Positions 29,692 to 39,113 of a DNA stretch of 64,000 nucleotides are shown here, one piece after another (position 1 is the first letter of the stretch; each line of letters opens with the position of its first letter). The DNA lies in assembly GCF_002022005.1 (NCBI RefSeq), contig NZ_CP017258.1, forward strand, positions 496,001 through 560,000. The letters run 5' to 3'. The notes beneath the pieces are model-generated. The model did no database searches. It saw only the letters and a program-made list of their open reading frames with translations, and had not been told where the DNA came from. The position numbers and the translations under genes were made by a program. Source of the stretch: Campylobacter pinnipediorum subsp. caledonicus (GTDB lineage: Bacteria; Campylobacterota; Campylobacteria; Campylobacterales; Campylobacteraceae).

Positions 29692-30728
29692 AATTTATAA
29701 ACGAACTTTATAATACACATACGACATCACTTAAAGGTCTTGAAGAGATAATAAAAGATGAAAGCAACTGTGATTATCTCTTTGAGGCTGCTGATAAAAC
29801 TAGGCGCAAATACTCAAAACAAGAGGTGCATTTAAAAGCACTTATAGAAATTTCAAATATATGCACCAAAACTTGCTTTTATTGTGGTTTAAGACAAGCA
29901 AATAAAGTCGTAAACCGTTACAAGATAGAGCCTGATGATATAATAAACTATGCAAAAGAAGCAGCTCAAGTAGGCTATAAAACCATAGTTTTACAATCAG
30001 GCGAAAGTAACATTTTTAGCGATGACGATATGTGTAAAATACTTAGAGGTATTAAAAAATTTGGAGTTCAAATCACACTAAGCCTTGGAGAAAAGAGCTT
30101 TGAACAATATAAGGCTTATAAAGAGGCCGGTGCAAATAGATATCTTTTAAGGATAGAAACAACAGATGAAAAACTTTATAAGCGTTTTCATCCAGGAATG
30201 AGTTTGGATAACAGAATAAGATGTCTACAAGACTTAAAAACATTAGGCTATGAAACCGGTAGCGGTTTACTTGTAGGACTTCCAGATACAAATCCTGAAA
30301 TTTTAGCAAAAGATTTGATGTTTTTGAAAAAATTTGATTTTGACATGGTTGGCATAGGTCCTTTTATCCCAGCTGACAACACTCCTCTTTCTAATGAAAA
30401 GGGAGGAAGTGTTCATATGGCAATAAAACTAATAGCCATAACAAGGCTATTATTACCTAATATAAACATACCAGCAACAACAGCGATAGAGACTATAGAT
30501 CCAAACGAAGGTAGAAAAAAGGCACTCAAAAGCGGTGCAAATGTAATAATGCCATCCATAACAAATGGAAAATATCAAGACTTATATAGACTTTATCCTA
30601 AGAAATTTTACATAAAATCTGATGTAAGTGAGACATATACAAAATTTGATAATCTTTTATTTTCCATAGGAGATAAAGTATCTTTAGAAAATGGTGATAG
30701 TATGAGATTTAATCAGAGATTAAAATGA
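29679..30728 (+). CDS. hydE: [FeFe]-hydrogenase maturase HydE
   Basis: 349 residues from a TTG start inside the end of hydG, with GGAG upstream. CTKTCFYCGLR (CX3CX2C) is near residue 62; GYKTIVLQSGES and LLRIETTDEKLYKRFHPG are conserved HydE segments. HydE helps build the dithiomethylamine-bearing di-iron precursor. Its last four bases overlap the start of hydF. Confidence 0.96.
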   Translation: MSSLEFINELYNTHTTSLKGLEEIIKDESNCDYLFEAADKTRRKYSKQEVHLKALIEISNICTKTCFYCGLRQANKVVNRYKIEPDDIINYAKEAAQVGYKTIVLQSGESNIFSDDDMCKILRGIKKFGVQITLSLGEKSFEQYKAYKEAGANRYLLRIETTDEKLYKRFHPGMSLDNRIRCLQDLKTLGYETGSGLLVGLPDTNPEILAKDLMFLKKFDFDMVGIGPFIPADNTPLSNEKGGSVHMAIKLIAITRLLLPNINIPATTAIETIDPNEGRKKALKSGANVIMPSITNGKYQDLYRLYPKKFYIKSDVSETYTKFDNLLFSIGDKVSLENGDSMRFNQRLK

Positions 30729-31909
30729 ATACACCAAAGCTTTTAAGATTAAAAATCGGTATTTTTGGTAGGCGAAATGTAGGCAAATCAAGCATTATGA
30801 ATATGTTAAGCGACCAAGATGCATCTATCGTTTCGGATGTAGCTGGAACAACAACCGATGTTGTTGAAAAAAGCATAGAAATTCACGGCATAGGTGCTGC
30901 TGTTTTGCTTGATACGGCTGGAGTTGATGATGTAGGAGAGCTTGGAGCAAAGAGAATTCTAAAAACAAAAAAGGCTATTGATGAGATAGATATAGCTATT
31001 TTGGTTTTAGAGTCTAATAAAATCACTGATTTTGAAACCGACTTGATAGCGGATTTTAAACAAAATAAAAAACCATTTTTAATCTTTGTAAATAAATGCG
31101 ATACACAAAAGCCAAATGATAATTTTTTAAAGCAAATAAACGAACATGATTTTGTCTTAACATCTGCAAAAACAAAACTAAATTTAGAAGAAGTTTATGA
31201 TACGCTACTTAAAACTACAAAAAAAATAAAGCCCGATGAGAGTAGCTTGTTTGATGGAATTTTAAAAGAAGAAGATTTGGTTTTGCTTGTAGCACCTATT
31301 GATGAAGAAGCCCCAAAGGATAGACTTATACTACCACAAGTTCAGGCTATAAGAAAAATACTTGATAATAAAGCTTTTTCTTTAGTTACTCAAGATAGTG
31401 ATATATCAAAGATATGTCAAAGAGTAAGACCTGATTTGATAGTGTGCGATTCGCAGTGTGTTTTAGAGGTTATAAAAACAGCTCCAAAAGATATAAATAT
31501 AACTACTTTTTCTATACTTATGTCAAGATTAAAGGGTGATTTAAAAGAGTTCATACTTGGTGCAAACAAGATAGATGAACTGAAAAATAATGATAAAATT
31601 TTAATAGCAGAAGCCTGCACTCATAATACAAAAGATGGTGATATAGCTAGGGTTAAAATACCAAAGTTGCTTAGAAAATTTACACAAAAAGAGTTAGAAT
31701 TTCATTACACAAATGGAAAAGACTATCCTGATAACTTAAATGAGTTTGCTGTTATAATTCATTGTGGTGGTTGCATGATAAATAAAAATTTAATGCAAAG
31801 CAGGATAAATAAAGCAAAAAACTCAGAAATTTGCATAACTAACTATGGTATAGCGATATCAAAATGCCAAGGTGTTTTGGATAGGGTTATTAAGATATTT
31901 GATTTTTAG
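30725..31909 (+). CDS. hydF: [FeFe]-hydrogenase maturation GTPase HydF
   Basis: 394 residues: a GTPase domain with P-loop GRRNVGKSS (residues 15-23), switch region VAGTTTDVV and NKCD near residue 118, a dimerisation domain, and a C-terminal iron-sulfur domain with EACTHN and HCGGC forming the conserved C-x-H...HCxxC motif. HydF is the scaffold on which the di-iron cluster is assembled and handed to hydrogenase. With HydG and HydE it completes the maturation set for both hydrogenases. Confidence 0.97.
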   Translation: MNTPKLLRLKIGIFGRRNVGKSSIMNMLSDQDASIVSDVAGTTTDVVEKSIEIHGIGAAVLLDTAGVDDVGELGAKRILKTKKAIDEIDIAILVLESNKITDFETDLIADFKQNKKPFLIFVNKCDTQKPNDNFLKQINEHDFVLTSAKTKLNLEEVYDTLLKTTKKIKPDESSLFDGILKEEDLVLLVAPIDEEAPKDRLILPQVQAIRKILDNKAFSLVTQDSDISKICQRVRPDLIVCDSQCVLEVIKTAPKDINITTFSILMSRLKGDLKEFILGANKIDELKNNDKILIAEACTHNTKDGDIARVKIPKLLRKFTQKELEFHYTNGKDYPDNLNEFAVIIHCGGCMINKNLMQSRINKAKNSEICITNYGIAISKCQGVLDRVIKIFDF

Positions 31910-31916
31910 ATATTTA

Positions 31917-31942
31917 AAAGATGAGATTTAAATCTCATCTTT
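31917..31942. terminator. Bidirectional terminator between hydF and topA
   Basis: Perfect 26-base palindrome AAAGATGAGATTT/AAATCTCATCTTT followed by T-rich sequence. The last codons and the stop of topA lie inside it, so its right arm is also coding. Confidence 0.85.
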
Positions 31943-34015
31943 ATTTTTACACTCAATACATTCAGCAAATGTTCCTTTTTTTAGCTCTTTTTTGATTGTG
32001 TTTCCGCCACATTTGCTACACTTTTGTATAAGTGGTTCATAAGAGCTTATAAAATCACATTTAGGGTAGTTAGAACATCCATAAAATTTACCACGCCTTG
32101 AAAATCTTTGAACTATATCGCCACCACATTTTGGACATGGTGTTTCTATTTTTATTGGTTGTTTTTTTTGTGCGGTTTCTTTAGTATCTTGTTTGTCAGA
32201 TTCTATATTTCTTGAATACTTGCATTTAGGGAAATTCCCACAAGCGATAAATTTACCGTATCTGCCACTTCTTTCTAAGAGTTCCCCTCCGCATTCAGGA
32301 CATTTTTCACCTATTGGATTTGCAACTTTTAAGCTTTTTATATTTGTCTTGCCTGAAGCTATTTTTTCCATAAAAGGATGATAAAAATCACCTAAAACAT
32401 TTTGCCAATCAGCTTGATTTGATGCTATAAGGTCAAGTTTTGCTTCTAAGTTAGAAGTAAATTCGCTATCTACTATATCGTTAAAATGCTCTTGTAAAAC
32501 ACTCATTATAATAAATGAAATTTCATTTGGTATAAGCTGTTTTTTCTCTACTTTTACATAATCTCTTGATGTTAGAAGTGATATTGTAGGTGCATAAGTA
32601 GATGGTCTTCCTATACCAAGGCTTTCTAACTTTTTAACAAGCCCAGCCTCTGAATATCTTGAAGGTGGCTCTGTAAAATGTTCTGTTTGCTCTATGCTTT
32701 GAATATTTAATTCATCATTGATATTTAAACTAGGTAAGATTTTATCTTTGTCTAAATCGCCATAAACTTTATAAAAACCATCAAATACCATCTTTTTGCC
32801 ACTAAGTTTGAACTCTGAATTTTCACTTGTTATAAAAACATTTTGGGTTTCACTTATGCTTTGACTCATTTGACATGCTAAAAATCTATTGTAAATTAGT
32901 GTGTATAGTCTTAATGCATCTTTTTCTAAAAACTTAGCAGCAATTGTTGGTGTGAAGTTTAAATTTGTGGGTCTTATTGCTTCGTGTGCCTCTTGTGCAC
33001 CTTTTGATTTTGTCACATAAGATACAGCTTTGCTTGGTAGATATTTATCTCCAAACTCATTTTTTATAAGATCTCTCGCTGCTTCAACAGCCTCTTTTGC
33101 TAGATTTAAACTATCAGTTCTCATATATGTTATTGCGCCCATAAAACCATCATTTGTTTGGACGCCTTCGTATAAATTTTGAGCTATCATCATTGTCTTT
33201 TTGGGGCTAAAGCCAAGGACATTGCTTGCATTTTGTTGCAATGTTGATGTCATAAATGGAGGCTGAGGACTTGTCTTTCTCTCTTTGCTTTCTATATTGC
33301 TTACAATAAATTTATCATTTTTAAGTGTATCAACTATAAGTTTTGCTCTATCAGGATTTGTTATAGTTATTTTTTCTATTTTTTGATTTTGAAACTTTAT
33401 CAAATCGGCTTCTAAATCTTTTTTAAATTTAGTATCTATACTAAAATATCTAACTGGTTTAAATGCTTGTATCTCTTTTTCTCTATCCACTATGATTTTT
33501 AAAGCAGCACTTTGAACCCTGCCAGCACTTAAGCCTTTTTGTATTTTAAGATTTAACAACGGACTTAGTTTGTATCCAACTATCCTATCCAAAAGTCGTC
33601 TTGTTTGCTGGGCATTTACACTATCCATATCTATCACTCTTGGATTTGAAAGAGCATTTTGTATGGCATTTTTTGTAATTTCATGAAAGACTATTCTAGG
33701 TAGCTTGTTTGCGTCTTTTCCTATTGCACTTGCTATATGAAATGCAATAGCCTCTCCCTCTCTATCCTCATCGGTAGCTAGGTATATTTGATCAGCTTTT
33801 TTGGCTAACTCTTTTATCTCTTTTACTATTTTTGAATGGTCTGCACTAACCCTATACTCCGGCTTAAATTTATCATCTTCTATTTTTATGCCAAAGCTGG
33901 TTTTTGGAAGATCTCTTATGTGTCCTTTTGAAGCTATAACGTCATAGTCATCACCTAAAAAATTCTTTATCGTCTTCGCTTTTGCAGGAGATTCTACTAT
34001 TATTAGACTTCTCAT
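31928..34015 (-). CDS. topA: DNA topoisomerase I
   Basis: 695 residues. The Toprim domain starts SLIIVESPAKAKTIKNFL; acidic catalytic DEDREGEAIAFH is near residue 105; the tyrosine region GAITYMRTDS is near residue 290; and three C-terminal zinc ribbons (CPECGG, CPKCGG, CSKCGG each with a second Cys pair) occupy about 577-690. It relaxes negative supercoils. AAAGGA lies six bases before the ATG. Confidence 0.97.
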   Translation of the reverse strand: MRSLIIVESPAKAKTIKNFLGDDYDVIASKGHIRDLPKTSFGIKIEDDKFKPEYRVSADHSKIVKEIKELAKKADQIYLATDEDREGEAIAFHIASAIGKDANKLPRIVFHEITKNAIQNALSNPRVIDMDSVNAQQTRRLLDRIVGYKLSPLLNLKIQKGLSAGRVQSAALKIIVDREKEIQAFKPVRYFSIDTKFKKDLEADLIKFQNQKIEKITITNPDRAKLIVDTLKNDKFIVSNIESKERKTSPQPPFMTSTLQQNASNVLGFSPKKTMMIAQNLYEGVQTNDGFMGAITYMRTDSLNLAKEAVEAARDLIKNEFGDKYLPSKAVSYVTKSKGAQEAHEAIRPTNLNFTPTIAAKFLEKDALRLYTLIYNRFLACQMSQSISETQNVFITSENSEFKLSGKKMVFDGFYKVYGDLDKDKILPSLNINDELNIQSIEQTEHFTEPPSRYSEAGLVKKLESLGIGRPSTYAPTISLLTSRDYVKVEKKQLIPNEISFIIMSVLQEHFNDIVDSEFTSNLEAKLDLIASNQADWQNVLGDFYHPFMEKIASGKTNIKSLKVANPIGEKCPECGGELLERSGRYGKFIACGNFPKCKYSRNIESDKQDTKETAQKKQPIKIETPCPKCGGDIVQRFSRRGKFYGCSNYPKCDFISSYEPLIQKCSKCGGNTIKKELKKGTFAECIECKNKDEI

Positions 34016-34204
34016 ACAATTTCCTTTTATTGATTATATAATTTGTAATTGTATCAAAAAATAACAATAATTTTTAAACTTACATTATAATTTATTAAAT
34101 TTTTTATTTGCAATTTCTTTTTTTGTATGTAAAATAAATGATGATTTAAAATAATTTTAGTTAGAATGAAAATATTATCATGTCATATTAATTAAGGGGC
34201 TTTA

Positions 34205-35296
34205 GTGATTAGCGAAATTGAATTAAAAAAGCAGGGTAAAATACAAAGACTTACAAATAAAACTTTTAAATTTGATGAAAGAATTGCAAGTGGATTTTAC
34301 ACAGCTGAGTATTTTTTAAAAGTAAATAAAATAATAAAACAAAATCTTGCAAATCAAACCGTTACAATGCAGTGGTTTCAAAGAAAAGACAATATAATGC
34401 TGTGCGGTATAGATGAAGCTATATCTATCTTGCATACATTTGCTAAAAATGTAGATAAATTAAAAATTTATGCTTTAAATGATGGTGATATTATAAACTC
34501 ACATGAACCTGTTTTGCGTGTAAGTGGTAGATATGAGGACTTTGGATTTTTAGAAAATATAATAGATGCTGTTCTTGCTAGAAGAAGTAGTATTGCAACT
34601 AATGCGATGCGTGTTGTCAGTGTGGCAAATAAAAAGGATATTTTTTGTATGGCTGATAGACAAGATGATATTTATACGCAAATAGGCGATGGATATGCCG
34701 CTTATGTAGCAGGCATAAACAAAGTAGCCACAAATGCCCAAGGGCTATGGTGGGGCGGTATGGGTCGAGGCACTATGCCTCATGCTTTAATTCAAATTTG
34801 TGGTGGAGATATTTTAAAAGCCTGTGAGCTTTATATCAAAACATTTCCGGAAGAAAAAATTACAGCCTTGGTTGATTATAATAATGATGTTATAAATGAT
34901 TCTTTAAAAGTAGCAAGAGAGTTTAAAGATAAAATCGCTGCTGTTAGAGTTGATACATCTTCAAATTTGATAGATAAATATTTCTTAGATAAAGATACAA
35001 TTGGGTTTGATCCACACGGTGTTTGTAAAGAACTTATTTTTGCACTTAGGTGTGCTTTGGATAATAATGGTTTTGAAAATATAAAAATAGTTGTTAGTTC
35101 GGGGTTTACACCAGAAAAGATTGCTGATTTTGAAAAATTTAATACCCCAGTTGATGTTTATGGTGTTGGAAGCTTTATAACCAAAAATGATACTTGTGGT
35201 TTTACTGGAGATTTGGTTGAGTTAAACGGTAAAAAAGAGGCAAAATTTGGCAGGAAATTTATAGATTCTGATAGACTTAAAATAGTTAATTTTTAA
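34205..35296 (+). CDS. Nicotinate phosphoribosyltransferase
   Basis: 363 residues from a GTG start preceded by TAAGGGG. The family fold is visible: TAEYFLKVNKII and VTMQWFQRKD near the N-terminus, GRYEDFGFLENIIDAVLARR near residue 101, GDGYAAYVAGI near 162, then VDTSSN and VSSGFTPEKIADF. It would make nicotinate mononucleotide from nicotinate and PRPP for NAD salvage. It is a single gene between terminators; the close alternative is another NAPRTase-fold enzyme. Confidence 0.88.
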   Translation: MISEIELKKQGKIQRLTNKTFKFDERIASGFYTAEYFLKVNKIIKQNLANQTVTMQWFQRKDNIMLCGIDEAISILHTFAKNVDKLKIYALNDGDIINSHEPVLRVSGRYEDFGFLENIIDAVLARRSSIATNAMRVVSVANKKDIFCMADRQDDIYTQIGDGYAAYVAGINKVATNAQGLWWGGMGRGTMPHALIQICGGDILKACELYIKTFPEEKITALVDYNNDVINDSLKVAREFKDKIAAVRVDTSSNLIDKYFLDKDTIGFDPHGVCKELIFALRCALDNNGFENIKIVVSSGFTPEKIADFEKFNTPVDVYGVGSFITKNDTCGFTGDLVELNGKKEAKFGRKFIDSDRLKIVNF

Positions 35297-35303
35297 AATA
35301 AAA

Positions 35304-35336
35304 TTTAAACCCTAAGCAAAAAGCCTAGGGTTTAAA
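35304..35336. terminator. Bidirectional terminator
   Basis: Fourteen-base-pair stem (one mismatch) TTTAAACCCTAAGC/GCCTAGGGTTTAAA with an AAAAA loop, between the convergent phosphoribosyltransferase and dicarboxylate transporter genes. Confidence 0.85.
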
Positions 35337-35339
35337 ATA

Positions 35340-37007
35340 TTATAAATACCCAAACATTGTGGTAAAGATATAACCAAATACACAAGATACACTAACGCCT
35401 AAAAGACCAGGTATTATAAAGCTGTGATTGATAACAAATTTGCCTATTTTTGTAGTTCCAGATCTATCAAACTGAATAGCAGCAAGGTCACTTGGATAAG
35501 TTGGAAGTATATAATATCCATAACAAGCAGGTGCAAAAGCTAAGATGATGGCAGGGTTTACATCTATACCAAGCGCTAGTGGTACAAAAGCAACCAATGC
35601 AGCAGCTTGAGAGTTTACAAACTTTGATATAAGAAGCAACATTACAGCATATGTCCAAGGATGTTCCATTACAACGCTTCCGAGAGCTTCTTTCATCATA
35701 GGTGTGTGAACGGCAAACATAGTTTCAGCCATCCAAGATATACCAAACACCGCAACAAGTGCTATCATACCAGAGCGAAATATCTCGTTTTTACTGATTT
35801 TGCTAGCATCTACTTTTGTAAAAATCACTATTAAAGCACCTGCTAAAAGCATAAAAATTTGAATAACATCAACCATACCAAGATTTGCTTTTTTACTTAT
35901 AGAGTCTTTGATAAGTATTTTTGCATTTTCTATCGTTTCACTTTTATCGTTTGCTGTTAGGATTATAGTATTATCGCTTTCTTTTATATTGTTTGTGAGT
36001 TTGTTGTCTTGATAAATTTCAACTTCGCTATATGCTATATCTACTTTTGTTTTATTGTTTTTTACATTTTGAACCAGTTTTGTGTCTTTAAGATTTGCTA
36101 TTATTTGTCCATCTTTTACATTAAAGCTTTTAATTACTTTATTGTCTGTAGATACGATTTCAACCACTTTTGCTGGAATTGTTTTATTCCAAGATGGTCT
36201 TAAATCTTTGTTATAACCAAGCACAGCAACAACAGCTATAGCACCTAAAAATATCCACATTGCAAGCCATTGTGAGCTTGGAAGTTTTTTGCCAAGTAAT
36301 GTTGAAGAATCTCCATAAACATACTCTTTAAACTCTGGATTTTTGATTTTTTCGTTAAATTCTACATCTTTATCAAGATCTTTTCCTCTAAACCAACTAA
36401 AAATTCCAACCGCTAAAACACCACAAAGTGTTGATGGTATTGTTATTTTAAGCAAATCCAAGTATCCATCAAATCCAGCCAAGTGACTTTTTGCATTTAT
36501 TAAAAATGCGGTTAATGTTACAACAGCAACAGAAACAGGACTTGCAATAATGCCCATTTGAGAAGCTATAGAACTTGCTGCCATTGGTCTTTCAGGTCTT
36601 ATGCCGTTTTTAATAGCTATGTCGTATATAATAGGAAGCATTGTATAAACAACATGTCCGGTTCCGCATAAAACTGTTAAAAAACAAGTAACAAAAGGTG
36701 CGAGTATACTCACATACTTAGGATTTTTTCTTAGCACTTTTTCTGCTATTTGAAGCATAACATCAAGACCACCACTAGCTTGCAATGTGGCACTTGCAAC
36801 GACAACAGCGAGTATTGTTAGCATAACCGAAATAGATGGCTTTCCAGGCTGTATGCCAAAGCCAAACACAAGCATTATAAGACCAACACCGCCTAGCAAG
36901 CCAAGTGCTATACCACCCTTTCTTGCCCCATAAAATAGACAAATTAATACAACTATTAGCTGTATTGTAAATTGAATTCCTTCGTTTAAGTTCATTAAAA
37001 AATCCAT
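35340..37007 (-). CDS. Anaerobic C4-dicarboxylate transporter (Dcu family) with inserted domain
   Basis: 555 residues from the ATG at 37007, chosen because AAAGGGG lies five bases upstream; an in-frame TTG at 37046 lacks a site. The membrane core resembles DcuA/Dcu[20 protein letters not shown] near residues 25-43, [19 protein letters not shown] near 105-123 and the C-terminal [21 protein letters not shown]. Dcu proteins normally have about 435-465 residues. The excess is a hydrophilic block at about 274-376 between YNKDLRPSW and [13 protein letters not shown]. The transporter would exchange fumarate and succinate for anaerobic respiration. Subtype A or B is not decided. Confidence 0.87.
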   Translation of the reverse strand: MDFLMNLNEGIQFTIQLIVVLICLFYGARKGGIALGLLGGVGLIMLVFGFGIQPGKPSISVMLTILAVVVASATLQASGGLDVMLQIAEKVLRKNPKYVSILAPFVTCFLTVLCGTGHVVYTMLPIIYDIAIKNGIRPERPMAASSIASQMGIIASPVSVAVVTLTAFLINAKSHLAGFDGYLDLLKITIPSTLCGVLAVGIFSWFRGKDLDKDVEFNEKIKNPEFKEYVYGDSSTLLGKKLPSSQWLAMWIFLGAIAVVAVLGYNKDLRPSWNKTIPAKVVEIVSTDNKVIKSFNVKDGQIIANLKDTKLVQNVKNNKTKVDIAYSEVEIYQDNKLTNNIKESDNTIILTANDKSETIENAKILIKDSISKKANLGMVDVIQIFMLLAGALIVIFTKVDASKISKNEIFRSGMIALVAVFGISWMAETMFAVHTPMMKEALGSVVMEHPWTYAVMLLLISKFVNSQAAALVAFVPLALGIDVNPAIILAFAPACYGYYILPTYPSDLAAIQFDRSGTTKIGKFVINHSFIIPGLLGVSVSCVFGYIFTTMFGYL

Positions 37008-37353
37008 AAGAACCCCTTTAACTAAAATTTTACATAATTTTAACAATTAATTAATAAAATTAACTTTAAATATACTTAAGTATATATATAAAATAAAATT
37101 TTAAAGCTATTGTTAATAATTATAAAGAATATTTTAATTAAAATAGTTGATATTTTTTATATTTTTACTACTAAAAATAGTTTTATTAATCATATTATAA
37201 TAATTTCAAATGTAGAATACATTTTTAAAATATTATTTGATATAGATTATAATAATATTTTTGTAAATAATAAAATGGAGTAAAAATTGTTTGATAAAAA
37301 AATACTTTCCCGTTATTTGGTAATAATACATAAAAGCACAACAGGATTTTATT
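37008..37353. promoter_or_regulatory. Divergent intergenic region with two palindromes, candidate iron-regulated promoter
   Basis: This region separates the Dcu gene from the haem/iron operon. AAATGTA-GAA-TACATTT lies at 37209-37225. A larger palindrome with 11-base arms AAAATATTATT (37228-37238) and AATAATATTTT (37252-37262) surrounds TGATATAGATTAT and overlaps a TATAAT-like hexamer at about 37250. AT-rich symmetry over an iron-uptake promoter suggests a Fur site, but I cannot match it firmly to a consensus. Confidence 0.4.
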
Positions 37354-37364
37354 GTGAGCTTTAA
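37287..37364 (+). CDS. Possible 25-residue leader peptide before the iron/haem operon
   Basis: TTG start five bases after GGAGT; the frame encodes MFDKKILSRYLVIIH and ten more residues and stops eleven bases inside the permease gene. Such overlap could couple translation to the permease. No known peptide is recognised and the frame is short, so it may be chance. Confidence 0.2.
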   Translation: MFDKKILSRYLVIIHKSTTGFYCEL

Positions 37365-38340
37365 AAACATATTGGTTGCAGTTTTGCTTTTTGCTGGCAT
37401 AATTATTTTGGGACTTTTTGCTTTAAGTGTTGGCGGTGCGAATATAGGCTTTATTGATATTATTGATTTTATTTTAGGAAAAAATGATAACGAGATTATA
37501 AAGACTATAGTTTTTGATTTAAGGGCTCCTAGAATTATTATGGCTATTTTGATTGGTATGTTGCTTGCTAGTTCTGGTGTTGTTACTCAAAGTGTATTTT
37601 TAAATCCACTAGCAGACCCTTATATTATAGGTATAGCAGCAAGTGCTATTTTTGGTGCAGTTGTTGCATATTTATTGAATCTTGATAGCTTTTATTATGG
37701 TATTTTTGCTTTTATTAGCTCAGCTATATTATCTTTAGTTATTTTTAAACTAGCAAGTCAAACAAACTCAATAGCCACATTGCTTATAATAGGCATAGCG
37801 TTATCATCTTTTTTGGGCGCTTTTACATCTTTTGCGACCTATCTTATAGGAGAAGATAGTTTTAAAATAGTTGCATGGTCTATGGGGTATTTGGGTGGCG
37901 CAACTTGGGATAAGGTTTTTATTATTTGCATACCTCTCGTTTTTTGTGTTTTTTATTTTTATATTAAAAGAAATGAATTAAATATACTTTTAAATGGTGA
38001 TGATGAAGCAAAAAGCTTAGGTATAGATACAGGCAGAGTAAAAAAGATATTTCTTATTGTGTCTGCTTTGGCTGTTAGTTTTTCTGTTGCCTTTACTGGA
38101 ATGATAGGTTTTGTAGGGCTTATTATACCTCATAGTTTGAGACTGCTTTTAAAAACATCAAATAATGCGATACTTATACCATTTTCTTTGTTAGCCGGTG
38201 GTTTTTTTGTATTATTTTGTGATGTTATTGCAAAAAGTTTATTATCTCCTATAGAAATTCCCATTGGTGTTATTACTGCTTTTTTTGGAGCACCGTTTTT
38301 TCTTATTTTGGCTATTAAATCTCGCAGGAGTATAGCTTGA
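37354..38340 (+). CDS. FecCD/BtuC-type ABC transporter permease
   Basis: 328 residues from GTG, with about nine or ten membrane segments. LRAPRIIMAILIGMLLASSG near residues 50-69, FLNPLADPYIIGIAASA near 80-96, GFVGLIIPHSLRLL near 252-265 and the C-terminal GVITAFFGAPFFL match permeases for siderophore, haem or cobalamin uptake. It overlaps the ATPase gene by four bases. The downstream haem-degrading enzymes favour haem or a haem-like substrate. Confidence 0.9.
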   Translation: MSFKNILVAVLLFAGIIILGLFALSVGGANIGFIDIIDFILGKNDNEIIKTIVFDLRAPRIIMAILIGMLLASSGVVTQSVFLNPLADPYIIGIAASAIFGAVVAYLLNLDSFYYGIFAFISSAILSLVIFKLASQTNSIATLLIIGIALSSFLGAFTSFATYLIGEDSFKIVAWSMGYLGGATWDKVFIICIPLVFCVFYFYIKRNELNILLNGDDEAKSLGIDTGRVKKIFLIVSALAVSFSVAFTGMIGFVGLIIPHSLRLLLKTSNNAILIPFSLLAGGFFVLFCDVIAKSLLSPIEIPIGVITAFFGAPFFLILAIKSRRSIA

Positions 38341-39110
38341 AAATAGATATAAAAAACTTAAGCTTTGGTTATACCGATAAACAGATTTTGAAAAGTATAA
38401 ATTTTTCTGCAAGCAGTAGAGATTTTTTAGGCATTTTGGGTGCAAATGGAAGCGGCAAATCAACTCTATTAAAAAATATTTCAGGCTTGTTAAACTCAAA
38501 TCATAATAGTGTATATTTTGATAATATACCGATAGAGAATTATTCTAAAAAGCAATTATCAAGGATGATAGGATTTGTTCCACAAAAGAGTTTTTTAAGT
38601 GCACCTTTTTTGGTTGAAGAGGTTGTTCTTATGGGGCGTTTTGCTCATATGAAAAATGCTTTTAGTGGATATAATAAAGAGGATCATATAAAAGTTGATG
38701 AGGTGTTAGAGCTTTTGGGAATTTCTGATTTTAAAAATAGAGACACAAGTTCTTTAAGTGGTGGTGAGTTTTCAAAGGTTTTAATAGCTAGAGCTTTGGT
38801 GGCAGAGCCAAAAATATTGCTTCTTGATGAGCCAACTTCAGCTTTGGATCTTAACTATGCTGTTGAAATGATGAAAATTTGTAAAAAACTTACTGATGAG
38901 TTGGGTCTTATAAGCATAGCTGTCATTCATGATTTAAATTTAGCTTCCATGTTTTGCAATAGACTTATTATGTTAAAAAAAGGAAATTTAGTGTATAGTG
39001 GCACATCAAAAGAGTTATATACGACTGAAATTTTAAAAGATGTTTATGATTTAAAATGTGATATTTTAGAATACAAAAGCAATCCTTTAGTGGTTGCAAT
39101 AAAGGAGTAA
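38337..39110 (+). CDS. Iron/haem ABC transporter ATPase
   Basis: 257 residues from TTG, overlapping the permease stop. Walker A GANGSGKST (residues 36-44), Q-loop FVPQKS, signature SLSGGEFSKV near 140 and Walker B LLLDEPTSALD near 160 are intact. It belongs to the FecE/BtuD class paired with FecCD permeases and would power uptake through the inner membrane. Confidence 0.93.
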   Translation: MKIDIKNLSFGYTDKQILKSINFSASSRDFLGILGANGSGKSTLLKNISGLLNSNHNSVYFDNIPIENYSKKQLSRMIGFVPQKSFLSAPFLVEEVVLMGRFAHMKNAFSGYNKEDHIKVDEVLELLGISDFKNRDTSSLSGGEFSKVLIARALVAEPKILLLDEPTSALDLNYAVEMMKICKKLTDELGLISIAVIHDLNLASMFCNRLIMLKKGNLVYSGTSKELYTTEILKDVYDLKCDILEYKSNPLVVAIKE

Positions 39111-39113
39111 ATA

